Positions 9,246 to 19,248 of a stretch of DNA of 64,000 bases are shown here, piece by piece. Source of the stretch: Fluviicoccus sp. (GTDB lineage Bacteria; Pseudomonadota; Gammaproteobacteria; Pseudomonadales; Moraxellaceae). The notes beneath the pieces were generated by a model. That model searched no databases. It saw only the letters and a program-made list of their open reading frames with translations, and had not been told where the DNA came from. Position 1 is the stretch's first letter, and each line of letters begins with the position of its first letter. The DNA is taken from positions 124,001 to 188,000 of the forward strand of contig NZ_JAUSMX010000009.1 of assembly GCF_030646115.1 (NCBI RefSeq). Reading direction: 5' to 3'. The position numbers were made by a program, and so were the translations under genes.

Positions 9246-10781
9246 ATGACCAGTCGTCCCCCCATTCCCGCCCAATCTGCTGTGCTGGACGTTGCCATTG
9301 TCGGCGCAGGCTTTGGCGGCATGTGCATGGCCATCAAGTTGCTGGAAGCCGGCAACCGCAACTTCCTGATCGTGGAAAAGGGCAGTGAGGTGGGCGGTAC
9401 CTGGCGCGATAACAGCTATCCCGGCGCGGCTTGCGACGTGCAGTCCCACCTTTATTCCTTTTCCTTTGAAGGCAAGGCCGACTGGACGAAGCGTTATGCC
9501 CCTTGGTATGAAATTCAGGATTACATTGTCAAGACCAAGGAAAAGTATGGTCTGGTCGCGTTTACCCAGTTCGACACCGAAGTCAACGGCGCACATTTTG
9601 ACCACGAAACCGGCATCTGGACCGTCAACACCAACAAGGGTGTAACCGTGCAGGCCCGTCATGTGGTGCTGGCGTCCGGCCCGCTGCATGTGCCGCAGGT
9701 GCCCAAGATCAAGGGCATGGAAAAGTTCAAAGGCAAGGTGTTCCACTCCGCGCAGTGGGATCACAGCTATGACCTGACTGGCAAGAATGTGGTATCGATC
9801 GGCACCGGCGGCAGCGCCATCCAGTATTGCCCGGAGATAGCGCCGCAGGTCAAGCAACTCTATGTGTTCCAGCGCACCCCGGCCTGGGTGATTCCGCGTG
9901 ACGAACGCACCTATTTCGGCTTTGAAAAGGCGATTTTCGAGAAGTTCCCGATCATCCGCAAGCTGCACCGCGCCCGTCTGTACTGGAGCAACGAGTCCCG
10001 CGTGTGGCCCGCATTCCGCCCGCAAAACGCCCGCGCCGTGTCGCAGTTGGTGAAGCTCTTTATCCGCTTCCAGGTCAAGGACAAGGCGCTGGCCGCGAAG
10101 TTGACGCCGGATTACACCTTCGGCTGCAAGCGCGTGCTGATTTCCAACAAGTATTACCCCATGTTCAACCGCAAGAACGTGGAGCTGGTCACTGACGGTA
10201 TCCAGGAAGTGCGCGAGAACACCATCGTGACCCGCGACGGGGTGGAGCGTCCGGTGGATTGCATCATCCTCGGCACCGGCTTCATTGTCGATCCGCGTAT
10301 CTACATGAAGGATTTCCCCTGCACCGGCATGCCCGGCCATGATCTGAACAAGGACTGGAAGGACGGCGCGGAAAGCTATTACGGCATGACCACCACCGGC
10401 TTCCCGAACCTGTTCCAGTTGGTGGGGCCAAACTCGGCGCTGGGGCATAACTCCATTATTTTCATGATTGAGTCGCAGGTGCACTACATTCAGGAATGCA
10501 TGCGTCTGATGAAGGAAAAGGGCGTGGATTACATGGATGTGAAGGCATCGGCTCAGCGTAGCTTCAATGAAGATGTGCAGGAAAACATCAAGGGTACGGT
10601 GTGGAGCACCGGTTGCGTCAGCTGGTATCAGCAGGAAGACGGCAAGAACTTCACCATCTGGCCGTGGTCCACCTGGAAATACTGGCTGGAAACCCGGAAG
10701 GTGAAGGAAGAGGATTACCTGTTCACCAAATGCAAGAGGCCGACGCTAAAAGCGGTGGCCAAGGAGAAGGCGGAAGCTTGA
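9246..10781 (+). CDS. Flavin-containing (Baeyer-Villiger type) monooxygenase
   Basis: A 511-residue class B flavoprotein monooxygenase. The FAD motif GAGFGG is at 20-25, followed by VGGTWRDNSYPGAACDV. The Baeyer-Villiger fingerprint FxGxxxHxxxWD is at 161-172 and the NADPH motif GTGGSA at 186-191. Such enzymes insert oxygen into ketones. A related group (AlmA-like) is linked to long-chain alkane use; the substrate here is unproven. The ATG at 9246 has GAGG 8 nt upstream. It is monocistronic, with a strong terminator, and is probably controlled by the divergent AraC protein. Confidence 0.9.
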   Translation: MTSRPPIPAQSAVLDVAIVGAGFGGMCMAIKLLEAGNRNFLIVEKGSEVGGTWRDNSYPGAACDVQSHLYSFSFEGKADWTKRYAPWYEIQDYIVKTKEKYGLVAFTQFDTEVNGAHFDHETGIWTVNTNKGVTVQARHVVLASGPLHVPQVPKIKGMEKFKGKVFHSAQWDHSYDLTGKNVVSIGTGGSAIQYCPEIAPQVKQLYVFQRTPAWVIPRDERTYFGFEKAIFEKFPIIRKLHRARLYWSNESRVWPAFRPQNARAVSQLVKLFIRFQVKDKALAAKLTPDYTFGCKRVLISNKYYPMFNRKNVELVTDGIQEVRENTIVTRDGVERPVDCIILGTGFIVDPRIYMKDFPCTGMPGHDLNKDWKDGAESYYGMTTTGFPNLFQLVGPNSALGHNSIIFMIESQVHYIQECMRLMKEKGVDYMDVKASAQRSFNEDVQENIKGTVWSTGCVSWYQQEDGKNFTIWPWSTWKYWLETRKVKEEDYLFTKCKRPTLKAVAKEKAEA

Positions 10782-10815
10782 TCCGGCAAGTGGGTTGTAC
10801 CTTGTGAGGCAAGTT

Positions 10816-10850
10816 GCCCCCGGTTAAGAGCCGGGGGCTTTTTTTATTTT
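10816..10850 (+). terminator. Rho-independent terminator after the monooxygenase gene
   Basis: An 8-bp G+C stem (GCCCCCGG / CCGGGGGC) with a 7-nt loop is followed by seven T's and ATTTT. It ends at the stop codon of the convergent gene at 10844. Confidence 0.93.
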
Positions 10851-11608
10851 GAAGTAGCGTAGTTCTTGTCCGGGGTGGGGTGTTCCATGGTGCTGTAGCC
10901 GCAGATACCCGCCTTGAAGTCATTGTAGGGAATTACGCTTCGGCTCTCGCAGGTGTGGGTGGCGGCACCGGAAAGTTTGTCCGGGCTAAGAGCTTGGGTA
11001 CGCTTAAGCATGGCGCCATAGGCCACGTTTTCGACAAAGGCACTTTGAATCATCCTGCCGACTTCACCGCATTGCTCCATGCTGAAGGAGCGCAGGTATA
11101 GTGAGTTGTAGAGCTTGCTGCAATCCGTTTCGGCAAGGGGCTCGGCCCGCTTTTCCTTATGGCTGACCCCTTTCTTATCCAGCTTCAGCATCTTCCCGTC
11201 ATACACGGCATAGGTCCGCGTATATCGCTCAACGCCAAGATCCAGCACGACGGTTTCATCGCGCTGTTTCAGATCCGTCTGCACGTTGGCCGGGAATGGC
11301 ATTGGTTCTGAGACATTCGCCTCGTGGCTCTGATTAAGGCTGGCGAAGGCCAGAATATCTTCATGGCTGTTGCTCCCCTGACTGAAGCGGAGTAGTACGA
11401 TGTCCTTTTGTGGAAAGCGGAACGTGGCTTCCTGCCGGATTGATAGGGCTTCGACAGTGAGCAAGGTCTTGCCCTGATAAATGATGGAGTATTGCGGTCC
11501 TTTGCTTTCCTTGATATCCAGGACGCCAAAGCGGGTGGCTATCGGGTTGGTTGCGGCATGGAGCAGGCCGCTTAACAACAAACCAGTGATCAGCAGCAGG
11601 TATTTCAT
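10844..11608 (-). CDS. Secreted protein of unknown function
   Basis: 254 residues. A classical signal peptide (MKYLLLITGLLLSGLLHAAT, cleavage near residue 19) implies export to the periplasm. The mature part shows no domain that I recognise. It is rich in beta-type and charged stretches and carries four cysteines in its C-terminal third (CSKLY, EQCGEV, HTCESR, GICGYS), which could pair as disulfides. It stands alone between a convergent terminator and the PhoX gene, with about 215 bp before PhoX's end. No function is proposed. Confidence 0.75.
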   Translation of the reverse strand: MKYLLLITGLLLSGLLHAATNPIATRFGVLDIKESKGPQYSIIYQGKTLLTVEALSIRQEATFRFPQKDIVLLRFSQGSNSHEDILAFASLNQSHEANVSEPMPFPANVQTDLKQRDETVVLDLGVERYTRTYAVYDGKMLKLDKKGVSHKEKRAEPLAETDCSKLYNSLYLRSFSMEQCGEVGRMIQSAFVENVAYGAMLKRTQALSPDKLSGAATHTCESRSVIPYNDFKAGICGYSTMEHPTPDKNYATSK

Positions 11609-11782
11609 GTGTTGCCCTCATTCGCGTCGTGGATAGCCACGGGGGCTTCGTTCCCGAAGAAGCCGTCGGCTGTTGAGGGCCAAATTAGCGAGCCGATGTT
11701 ACCGATCTGTGTGGCCTAAAATGACCATTCTGTGAATATGTCGTGAAGTGCGATATGGTTGGCATTGTTTCTTTGCCGGAAG

Positions 11783-11807
11783 AAAAAAGCCCCGCAATTG
11801 CGGGGCT
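11783..11807 (-). terminator. Rho-independent terminator for the PhoX gene
   Basis: Read on the minus strand, AGCCCCGC-AATT-GCGGGGCT is followed by a run of T's. It lies 20 bp past the PhoX stop codon. Confidence 0.9.
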
Positions 11808-11825
11808 GATTACAAGGCTGAACGA

Positions 11826-14027
11826 TCAAACCAGCCCGATTACCCCTCCGTCATTGCGGGTAATCACAATGGTGGCCGAGCGGGGCCGCTTGCTGCTGCC
11901 CGCATTGGTCTGGCTGTCCGGCCAGTGACTGCGCAGGTCACCGATCTTGCTGTTTTCACCCGGATGCTGGATGTTGACGAACATCGTCTTGCCATCCGGC
12001 GTCATGGTCAGGCCGGTAATTTCGCATTCCTTCGGACCCACCAGGAAACGACGCAGGTTTTCATCGCCGGGGTTCTTGCCGACAAAGGTATCCACCGGAA
12101 CTACTGCACCACCGGCCGCGGTGTTCTGGATGGTCTTCTTGCCGCCGTCACCCACCATGCCCGGCACCGCCGCCAGCATCATGCAGTTGGTGACATCGCT
12201 GTATGCGCCGTCGTCGGTCTGGATCCACAACACGCCGCGCGGGTCGGCGTAGATGCCGTCCGGGCTGGAGAAATCGTTGTTGGCGGAAAGGCCTGAAACA
12301 TTGACGTTGCTAAGGTTGGCGTCAGCTTGTGCGCCGAACAGGTAGATGTCCCAGCTGAACTTGTTGGCACCATCTTCGCGCCAGCGGATAATGTGGCCGT
12401 TGACGTTGCCCTTGCTGGTGGCGGCGCCGTTGACATCCTCGTAGTAACGCGGGTTGGCGGCATCCACCATGGGGCTGCTTGATGACGGCGATGCAGCCAC
12501 ACGGCGGGAGTTGTTGGTCAGCGTGAAATAGACCTCGCCAGTCAGCGGGTTGACCGTACACCATTCCGGACGGTCCATCTTGGTGGCGCCCACGGCATCA
12601 CCGGCCAGGCGTGCGGCTACCAGCACGGCGGCTTGCGAGGTGAACGGGAAGGTGGCGTTGTCATCGGTCAGGCCATTCTGGCCATGCACCAAGGCCACCC
12701 ATTCGCCGGTGCCGTCAGCCTTGAACTTGCCAACGTACAGCGTGCCCTTGTCCAGGTACTTGTCACCGGCCGCCGTGCCCTTGGCGGCATCGGCGGCGTC
12801 CCACAAGGCCTCGGAGACGAACTTGTAGATGTATTCGTTGCGGCTGTCATCGCCGGTGTAAACGATGATCGGCTTGCCGACGGACACCGGGCCGAACCAT
12901 GCGCCTTCGTGCGCCATGCGGCCCAGTGCGGTGCGCTTTTTCGGGGTGGAGGCGGCGTTGAACGGATCAATTTCCACCACCCAGCCGAAGGTGTTGGCGT
13001 CATGGCGGAAGTCATCGCTGCCGGTCATGGAAGCGCCGGTAACACTGGCGTTCCAGCGCTTGAAGACGTTGGAAGCGGGGTCGGCGGCGACCACGGAGGC
13101 CCAGGCGTAGGATCCGGCGGTGCCTTCGGTAATGCCGTAACGGTTCAACAGGGCGACATCCGGAGCGGGTCGCTTGGCGTTGTCACCAGCCAGACGCTGG
13201 TAGTAAAACGCCCAGTTTTCTTCGCCGGAGAGGTAGGTGCCCCAAGGGGTTTCTCCATGTCCGCAGTTGTTGATGGTGCCCATGGACTTAACGCCCTTGG
13301 CGTCATAGGCGGTGACCGTAAAGCGTGAGCCGCGCACCGGTCCGGTGAGTTCCATGGGCGTGTTGGGCGTAATGCGGCGGTTTACAGCCCCGGTGCGCAC
13401 CACTTCAAACTTGCCAGCGTTTTTCTTGATTTCCAGAATGGCAACGCCATGCGCATTGATTTCCTTCAGTGCTTCATCTTCCAGGCGCGGCGCTACGGAG
13501 ATTGCGCCTGCATGCAGCATGCTCTGGGTGATGTTTTCGTGGTTGATGCACAGCACGCCCCGGTCCGAGCGCGTAGAAGCCCACTTGCCGTCGTCGCCCA
13601 GGCCGTAGTAAGCCATGGCGTCATGATGGTCGCCGGAACGCTTTTCATAGGATGCACCGGTTTCGGAGCCGTTGTCGGCCCAGTCGGCCACGCCGGCCGC
13701 CAGCGGGTCGCCCAACGCGTATAGCACGCTCAGGCTGTAACCGGTGGGCAGCATGACGGTGTCGGCCAGGCTGCGGGCGACCGGTGTGAAGCCCAGTTTC
13801 GGCAGCGCCGGCGTGGCGGTGGAGCTGTCCTTGCTGTCACTGCCGCATCCGACCAGCGGGACAGAGGCAAACATGGCGGCCGCCGTGGCCGACAGACCGC
13901 CCATCACCGTTGTGCGGCGGCTGAGGCGAACCTGAAGCAGATCACTGAGGTGAGGGTTGTTCGAAGGGTTATTGTCATTTTCGACAAAATCGGCAGACGT
14001 GGTGCGGTTGCGGTCTTGCATGGTCAT
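11826..14027 (-). CDS. phoX: PhoX-family phosphatase (DUF839), Tat-exported
   Basis: 733 residues of the PhoX/DUF839 family, extracytoplasmic phosphomonoesterases that use iron and calcium and release phosphate under starvation. Recognisable family segments are RGVLCINHENITQSMLHAG, NNCGHGETPWGTYLSGEEN, and WTCVNPLT-type blocks near the C-terminus (here PEWCTVNPLTGEVYF). The N-terminus has a twin-arginine motif (SRRTTVM, 36-42) followed by LVGC with Cys61, so it may be a Tat-exported lipoprotein. A Pho-box-like site (14103-14120) lies 76 bp upstream. It has its own terminator. Some DUF839 relatives have other activities, so the symbol rests on family and Pho-type context. Confidence 0.82.
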   Translation of the reverse strand: MTMQDRNRTTSADFVENDNNPSNNPHLSDLLQVRLSRRTTVMGGLSATAAAMFASVPLVGCGSDSKDSSTATPALPKLGFTPVARSLADTVMLPTGYSLSVLYALGDPLAAGVADWADNGSETGASYEKRSGDHHDAMAYYGLGDDGKWASTRSDRGVLCINHENITQSMLHAGAISVAPRLEDEALKEINAHGVAILEIKKNAGKFEVVRTGAVNRRITPNTPMELTGPVRGSRFTVTAYDAKGVKSMGTINNCGHGETPWGTYLSGEENWAFYYQRLAGDNAKRPAPDVALLNRYGITEGTAGSYAWASVVAADPASNVFKRWNASVTGASMTGSDDFRHDANTFGWVVEIDPFNAASTPKKRTALGRMAHEGAWFGPVSVGKPIIVYTGDDSRNEYIYKFVSEALWDAADAAKGTAAGDKYLDKGTLYVGKFKADGTGEWVALVHGQNGLTDDNATFPFTSQAAVLVAARLAGDAVGATKMDRPEWCTVNPLTGEVYFTLTNNSRRVAASPSSSSPMVDAANPRYYEDVNGAATSKGNVNGHIIRWREDGANKFSWDIYLFGAQADANLSNVNVSGLSANNDFSSPDGIYADPRGVLWIQTDDGAYSDVTNCMMLAAVPGMVGDGGKKTIQNTAAGGAVVPVDTFVGKNPGDENLRRFLVGPKECEITGLTMTPDGKTMFVNIQHPGENSKIGDLRSHWPDSQTNAGSSKRPRSATIVITRNDGGVIGLV

Positions 14028-14102
14028 TTACCCGGTTGAGTGGTGGACAACGAAATGTCCACGCATCCTCGCCCCAGCTAATGACATCCTGCTTAAAAAG
14101 GG

Positions 14103-14120
14103 ATGAAACTTTTGTGACGG
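14103..14120 (-). promoter_or_regulatory. Candidate Pho box upstream of the PhoX gene
   Basis: On the minus strand CCGTCAC-AAAA-GTTTCAT matches the Enterobacterial Pho-box pattern CTGTCAT-N4-CTGTCAT at most positions, with the usual 4-nt A-rich spacer. It lies between the usp stop and the PhoX start, as expected for a PhoB-activated promoter. Confidence 0.5.
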
Positions 14121-14128
14121 CGTCCGGC

Positions 14129-14614
14129 TCAGGCAGCAGCCGTTGACTCAATGACCGGCACCAGCACCACCGGCATTGTGGCTTGCTGCAAGACCCCGGC
14201 GCTGGTGCTGCCCAGCAGCAGCCGCGCCACCACACCCTTGCGGTGTGTGCCGATGACAATCATGGACGCTTCATGTTTGGCAGCCTGATCGAGGATGCAC
14301 TGGGCATGGTTGGCCATGCCGTGCATCAACTGTGCGGTGCAGTCGATGCCCTGTTCACGTAAGGGCTCACTAAGCGTCTGAATTTTCAGGTGTTCTTCCC
14401 GAAAGCGGTCGGCAATGCTGTCGCGGATCAGTTGCGGATCGGGGAAGTTGCCAAAGGACTCGTCGCTGACGATGTCGTATCCCGTCAGCTCCGGACGGAT
14501 GTCGGTGACATGCAGCAGGATCAGCCGGGCGTTCAACGCCTTGGCCAGCATGCCAGCATGGTTCAGAATAGCGTCACTTGTATCATGCAGGTCAACGGCA
14601 ACCAGAATTTTCAC
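14129..14614 (-). CDS. Universal stress protein (UspA family)
   Basis: About 161 residues forming a single Usp domain. It has the N-terminal strand KILVAVDLHDTS and the C-terminal ATP-type motif: GTHRKGVVARLLLGSTSAG matches G-x2-G-x9-G-(S/T). Usp proteins are cytoplasmic stress or starvation factors. Two GTG starts are possible; the one at 14614 is preferred because GAGGGA lies 9 nt before it, whereas the GTG at 14623 overlaps that ribosome-binding site. It lies just upstream of PhoX on the same strand, but the Pho box between them argues for separate control. Confidence 0.88.
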   Translation of the reverse strand: MKILVAVDLHDTSDAILNHAGMLAKALNARLILLHVTDIRPELTGYDIVSDESFGNFPDPQLIRDSIADRFREEHLKIQTLSEPLREQGIDCTAQLMHGMANHAQCILDQAAKHEASMIVIGTHRKGVVARLLLGSTSAGVLQQATMPVVLVPVIESTAAA

Positions 14615-14730
14615 GACAATCACTCCCTCGCAGTGGCTTTAAGCCTTAGAGTCACCCAGCCAAACACATTTGTCCAGTGCAGGTATGATCCTGGAAAGCC
14701 CAATATCTGCAACCGTGACAGGAAAGACTG

Positions 14731-14758
14731 TTGACCCTGCGGCTCTTGGTACTATGAT
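14731..14758 (+). promoter_or_regulatory. Predicted sigma-70 promoter for the second AraC gene
   Basis: TTGACC, a 16-nt spacer and TATGAT (14753-14758) are near consensus. The predicted start near 14765 leaves about 100 nt of leader before the ATG at 14867. Confidence 0.6.
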
Positions 14759-14866
14759 GCGGGTATTGGGAATCCCCGTAAAAAAATAAGCACCAGGCCA
14801 TTGGTCCCGTGTCATTTGAGATTCCCCCGCAACAACAAGACCAAGAATCCAGAGAGAGAAGAAACC

Positions 14867-15874
14867 ATGCAGGGCCATATTTCCGGAACGTATGTGCGCT
14901 TGTTGTTCGAATGGCTGGACGAGCAGGGCATGGAGGCTGAAAAAGTCCTGCAACGCCCGTGCCCGGAACTGGACGAACGCGTCCGCATTCCGTTCGATGA
15001 CTGGCGGGCCATGCTGGAGCGCGTCTACCAACTGACCAAGGACCCGGTGTTCGGGCTGAAGGTTGGCAAGCGCATCACGGCCCGGCATTTGGGCGTGCTG
15101 GGATACGTCACCTATTCCTGCAACACCTTGGGCGAAGCCCTGCTGCGATTGCAGCGTTTTGAGGACTTGGTGCATGCCGTCAACGACCTGCATGTCTCAT
15201 TTGAAGGCGAACTGGTGCTGTTGCAGTGGGGGGCGGAGCTGGGCGCCACCGGGCAACTGGCCGATCAGACCGCCCAGGCGGTGCTAGTCAGTTACCTGCG
15301 GCAGGTGATCGGCGACGATTTCAACCCGGTGTACATGAGCTTCATCAATGAGAAGCCCGCTGATCTGCGTCCCTATGAAGAGTTTTTCGCCAGTCCGGTG
15401 CATTTTGAGGCAGCCTATACCACGCTGGCCTTCCCGGCCATCTGGCTGACCCGTCCGCTGAACAAGCCCGACCCGGTGCTTCGCGACATTCTGGACCGTC
15501 AGGCGGAAAACCTGCTGCAGCAACTGCCCGCCAATGACGAATTCATCACTGCCTTGCGCCAGTCCATTCACGCGGCCATTCACGCCGCCACGCCCAATCT
15601 GGATATTGTCGCCATGCGCATGTGCTGCTCGCCGCGCACCCTGCAGCGCCGTCTGGACGAGCGTGGCCTGAAGTTCCAGATTCTGCTGGATGATGCCCGC
15701 CTGCAACTGGCCAAGCGTTATCTCAGCAAGGTTTCCACGCCGCTCAGTGAAGTGGCGCTGCTATTGGGCTATGCTGAACAGAGCGCCTTCAATCATGCCT
15801 TCAAGCGCTGGACCGGCATCACGCCCAAAGTCTGGCGTGAGAAGAACGCTGCGATGGGGGCTACCCCCTGGTAA
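14867..15874 (+). CDS. AraC family transcriptional regulator
   Basis: A 336-residue regulator with the same two-domain plan as the protein at 8103-9125. The N-terminal ligand-type domain includes HLGVLGYVTYSCNTLGEAL. The C-terminal AraC DNA-binding domain includes VAMRMCCSPRTLQRRLDERG and EVALLLGYAEQSAFNHAFKR. The ATG at 14867 follows AGAGAGAAG; the frame is open upstream to 14801 but that part lies in the leader. The stop is 17 bp before the chalcone-isomerase-like gene, so the two may be co-transcribed. Confidence 0.88.
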   Translation: MQGHISGTYVRLLFEWLDEQGMEAEKVLQRPCPELDERVRIPFDDWRAMLERVYQLTKDPVFGLKVGKRITARHLGVLGYVTYSCNTLGEALLRLQRFEDLVHAVNDLHVSFEGELVLLQWGAELGATGQLADQTAQAVLVSYLRQVIGDDFNPVYMSFINEKPADLRPYEEFFASPVHFEAAYTTLAFPAIWLTRPLNKPDPVLRDILDRQAENLLQQLPANDEFITALRQSIHAAIHAATPNLDIVAMRMCCSPRTLQRRLDERGLKFQILLDDARLQLAKRYLSKVSTPLSEVALLLGYAEQSAFNHAFKRWTGITPKVWREKNAAMGATPW

Positions 15875-15891
15875 CCGATTAGGAGTCAATC

Positions 15892-16473
15892 ATGCCGCGA
15901 TGTACCTGGACTCGGGCCGGTATTGTTCTGGCAATGGTGCTGGCGGCGTCCCCGGCAGTAGCGGCGCAGGTGGAAGGCGTCCGTTTGGCGGACAACGTGC
16001 GCGTGAATAATCAGCCCATGTTTCTGAGCGGGGCGGGCCTGCGCAGCAAGTTCTTCGTCAGGGTTTATGTGTGCGCCCTCTATCTCTCCGAACGCATTTC
16101 CTCCCCGGAAGGCGTCATTGCTTCCCGGAAAACCCGCCGCATTGAGTTGCATATGCTGCGCAGCATGCAGGCGTCAGCCATCCATGAAGCGATGATGAAG
16201 GGCTTGGAAGATAATGTGTCTGCTGCAGAGTTGAAGCGGCTGAAACCGCAGCTGGGGCGTTTGCAGCAGGCGATGACGTCCATTGGCGGCGTCAATGAAG
16301 GGGATGTCATCCAGTTCGATTTTGTCCCCGGACAAGGAACCATCGTGCGGATAGGAGGGGATGTGCGGGATACGATTGAAGGGGAGGAGTTGGCTCGGGC
16401 CCTGCTCAGTATCTGGCTGGGGCCCAAGCCGGTGCAGTCAGACCTCAAGGACGCCCTGATGGGCAGGTCCTGA
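15892..16473 (+). CDS. Chalcone-isomerase-like periplasmic protein
   Basis: 193 residues. The signal peptide ends near AVAA (about residue 24). The mature protein resembles the bacterial chalcone-isomerase-like family: VEGVRLADNVRVNNQPMFLSGAG, then RSKFFVRVYVCALYL, and a C-terminal FDFVPGQGTIVRIGG. Bacterial members lack a proven isomerase role and may bind fatty acids or other lipids. AGGAGT lies 7 nt before the ATG. It lies 17 bp after an AraC gene. The function is inferred from fold family only. Confidence 0.75.
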   Translation: MPRCTWTRAGIVLAMVLAASPAVAAQVEGVRLADNVRVNNQPMFLSGAGLRSKFFVRVYVCALYLSERISSPEGVIASRKTRRIELHMLRSMQASAIHEAMMKGLEDNVSAAELKRLKPQLGRLQQAMTSIGGVNEGDVIQFDFVPGQGTIVRIGGDVRDTIEGEELARALLSIWLGPKPVQSDLKDALMGRS

Positions 16474-16491
16474 GGTCAAACCGGGATCGCC

Positions 16492-18219
<1,728 letters not shown>

Positions 18220-18477
18220 TAATATTCACTTTTTCAGAGAGAGCCCGAGAATGGGCGTCAAGCCGGCGCTAGGGCACGGCAACAATGCGGCATCGGCGCC
18301 AATCGGACCTGACCACGGCGGCAGTCGATGCTGGCACTGGGGTCTCTGGAGGTAACCGGGAAGAAGGAGTTGCAGGATTGTGTCTGCATAAACCCGGATA
18401 TGATCGGAGGCGAGGCTTTAGGCGTTAGTTAACGCGGGGCGAATCATAACAGAAGAATGACAGCAGAGGGATTTTTT
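18220..18477 (-). promoter_or_regulatory. Long leader and promoter region of the DEAD-box helicase gene
   Basis: No coding potential is seen on either strand. On the minus strand a -10-like TATGAT lies at 18443-18448 without a good -35. It is followed by the inverted repeat GCGTTA-GT-TAACGC (18422-18435) near the predicted start, and then about 200 nt of untranslated leader. Long leaders are known for cold-shock helicase genes; any regulatory structure here is inference. Confidence 0.35.
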
Positions 18478-18507
18478 TTGACTATGTCGGCGGTGTTCGC
18501 CGATAAA
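18478..18507 (+). promoter_or_regulatory. Predicted promoter for the small membrane protein pair
   Basis: TTGACT (18478-18483), an 18-nt spacer and GATAAA (18502-18507). The spacer holds a small hairpin, CGGCG-N5-CGCCG. It lies 31 bp before the 34-codon gene at 18539. Confidence 0.4.
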
Positions 18508-18538
18508 GCACTCAGTCAGCCGGTCGAGAGAGGGTTTT

Positions 18539-18643
18539 ATGATAGAATTTGCGGCAGTCCTATTGCTGTTGGGGCCCGTTGCCCTGCTGGTGATCATCAA
18601 CACCCGCCGTCATCGTCGCCGGGATGAATCCCCGCCCCCCTGA
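18539..18643 (+). CDS. 34-residue single-helix membrane protein
   Basis: A very short gene: MIEFAAVLLLLGPVALL then VIINTRRHRRRDESPPP and TGA. One hydrophobic helix (about 4-20) is followed by a strongly basic segment (RRHRRR) that should face the cytoplasm, and a short acidic/proline end. GAGAGAGGG lies 5 nt before the ATG, an excellent ribosome-binding site, and a promoter-like pair lies just upstream. The gene at 18665 starts 21 bp later, so they probably form a two-gene operon. I recognise no family. Translation is likely but unproven. Confidence 0.6.
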   Translation: MIEFAAVLLLLGPVALLVIINTRRHRRRDESPPP

Positions 18644-18664
18644 ACGTACCTGCCGGAGTATTTC

Positions 18665-18964
18665 TTGAATTTCACCAAAATCGCCCTGATCGTGCTGTTT
18701 ACCGGACTGGGATTGTTTGCCGTCCAGTTGTCTGCCGGCTTTTTCATCATGAAAAAATATGAGTCCTGTGCGGCGGAGTGGCGGGGCGCTCATCCCGGAA
18801 CCTTGTCGGAAGCGGATATGAAGCGTTTGATTACGGAGTCCGCCAATTGCGTGGAGAAGCGGCTGAATGCCTTTGAGCGGCTGTTTTTCAATGCCGAAGC
18901 CGCCCGGGGGCGTTCCGTCCAGGTGATCAGGAAGGAAGCTCCCATGCCGACCAAATCAAATTAA
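18665..18964 (+). CDS. Small inner-membrane protein of unknown function
   Basis: 99 residues from a TTG start with GGAG 6 nt upstream. One N-terminal membrane helix (IALIVLFTGLGLFAVQLSAGFFI, split here as 6-28) is followed by a charged, probably periplasmic domain with two cysteines (SCAAEW, ANCVEKRL) that could form a disulfide. No family is recognised. It follows the 34-residue membrane protein closely, and both look co-transcribed. After it comes a 284-bp gap before the efflux genes. Confidence 0.65.
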   Translation: MNFTKIALIVLFTGLGLFAVQLSAGFFIMKKYESCAAEWRGAHPGTLSEADMKRLITESANCVEKRLNAFERLFFNAEAARGRSVQVIRKEAPMPTKSN

Positions 18965-19118
18965 ATTAAGGTTTGTGCAGTCGCTTTTGACAGGCTCACG
19001 CTTCATGCAGACGGCTATGAACTATGAGTGGGTGGTTGAATCGACGGAGAACATCAGAAATGTATGCCGCCATATATACTGCAGGTGTTTCCCAAACGAG
19101 AACAAGCAAGTGGTTAAG

Positions 19119-19138
19119 AGTGTACTAGTCATAACACT
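19119..19138. promoter_or_regulatory. Imperfect inverted repeat upstream of the RND efflux genes
   Basis: AGTGT-N10-ACACT, about 110 bp before the adaptor ATG. It could be an operator half-site pair; the support is only symmetry and position. Confidence 0.25.
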
Positions 19139-19154
19139 TTGAAGCCGCTAGTAT

Positions 19155-19169
19155 TGAGAATTATTCTCG
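19155..19169. promoter_or_regulatory. Candidate Fur box upstream of the RND efflux genes
   Basis: TGAGAAT-T-ATTCTCG closely follows the 7-1-7 Fur pattern TGATAAT-N-ATTATCA, with a perfect GAGAAT/ATTCTC core. It lies 80 bp before the adaptor ATG. Iron regulation of the pump would follow if the site is real. Confidence 0.45.
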
Positions 19170-19248
19170 CCAAGACTCACCTGCGTCAGCTATCCAAGAT
19201 TGTCGCGGTGATGTCGTCTGCATGGGGCACGACCCCGGGAGCCACCTC

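Noticed and set aside
9153-10484. A 443-codon frame opposite the monooxygenase
   Set aside because: Shadow of a real gene carrying FAD and NADPH motifs; no family likeness in the antisense product.
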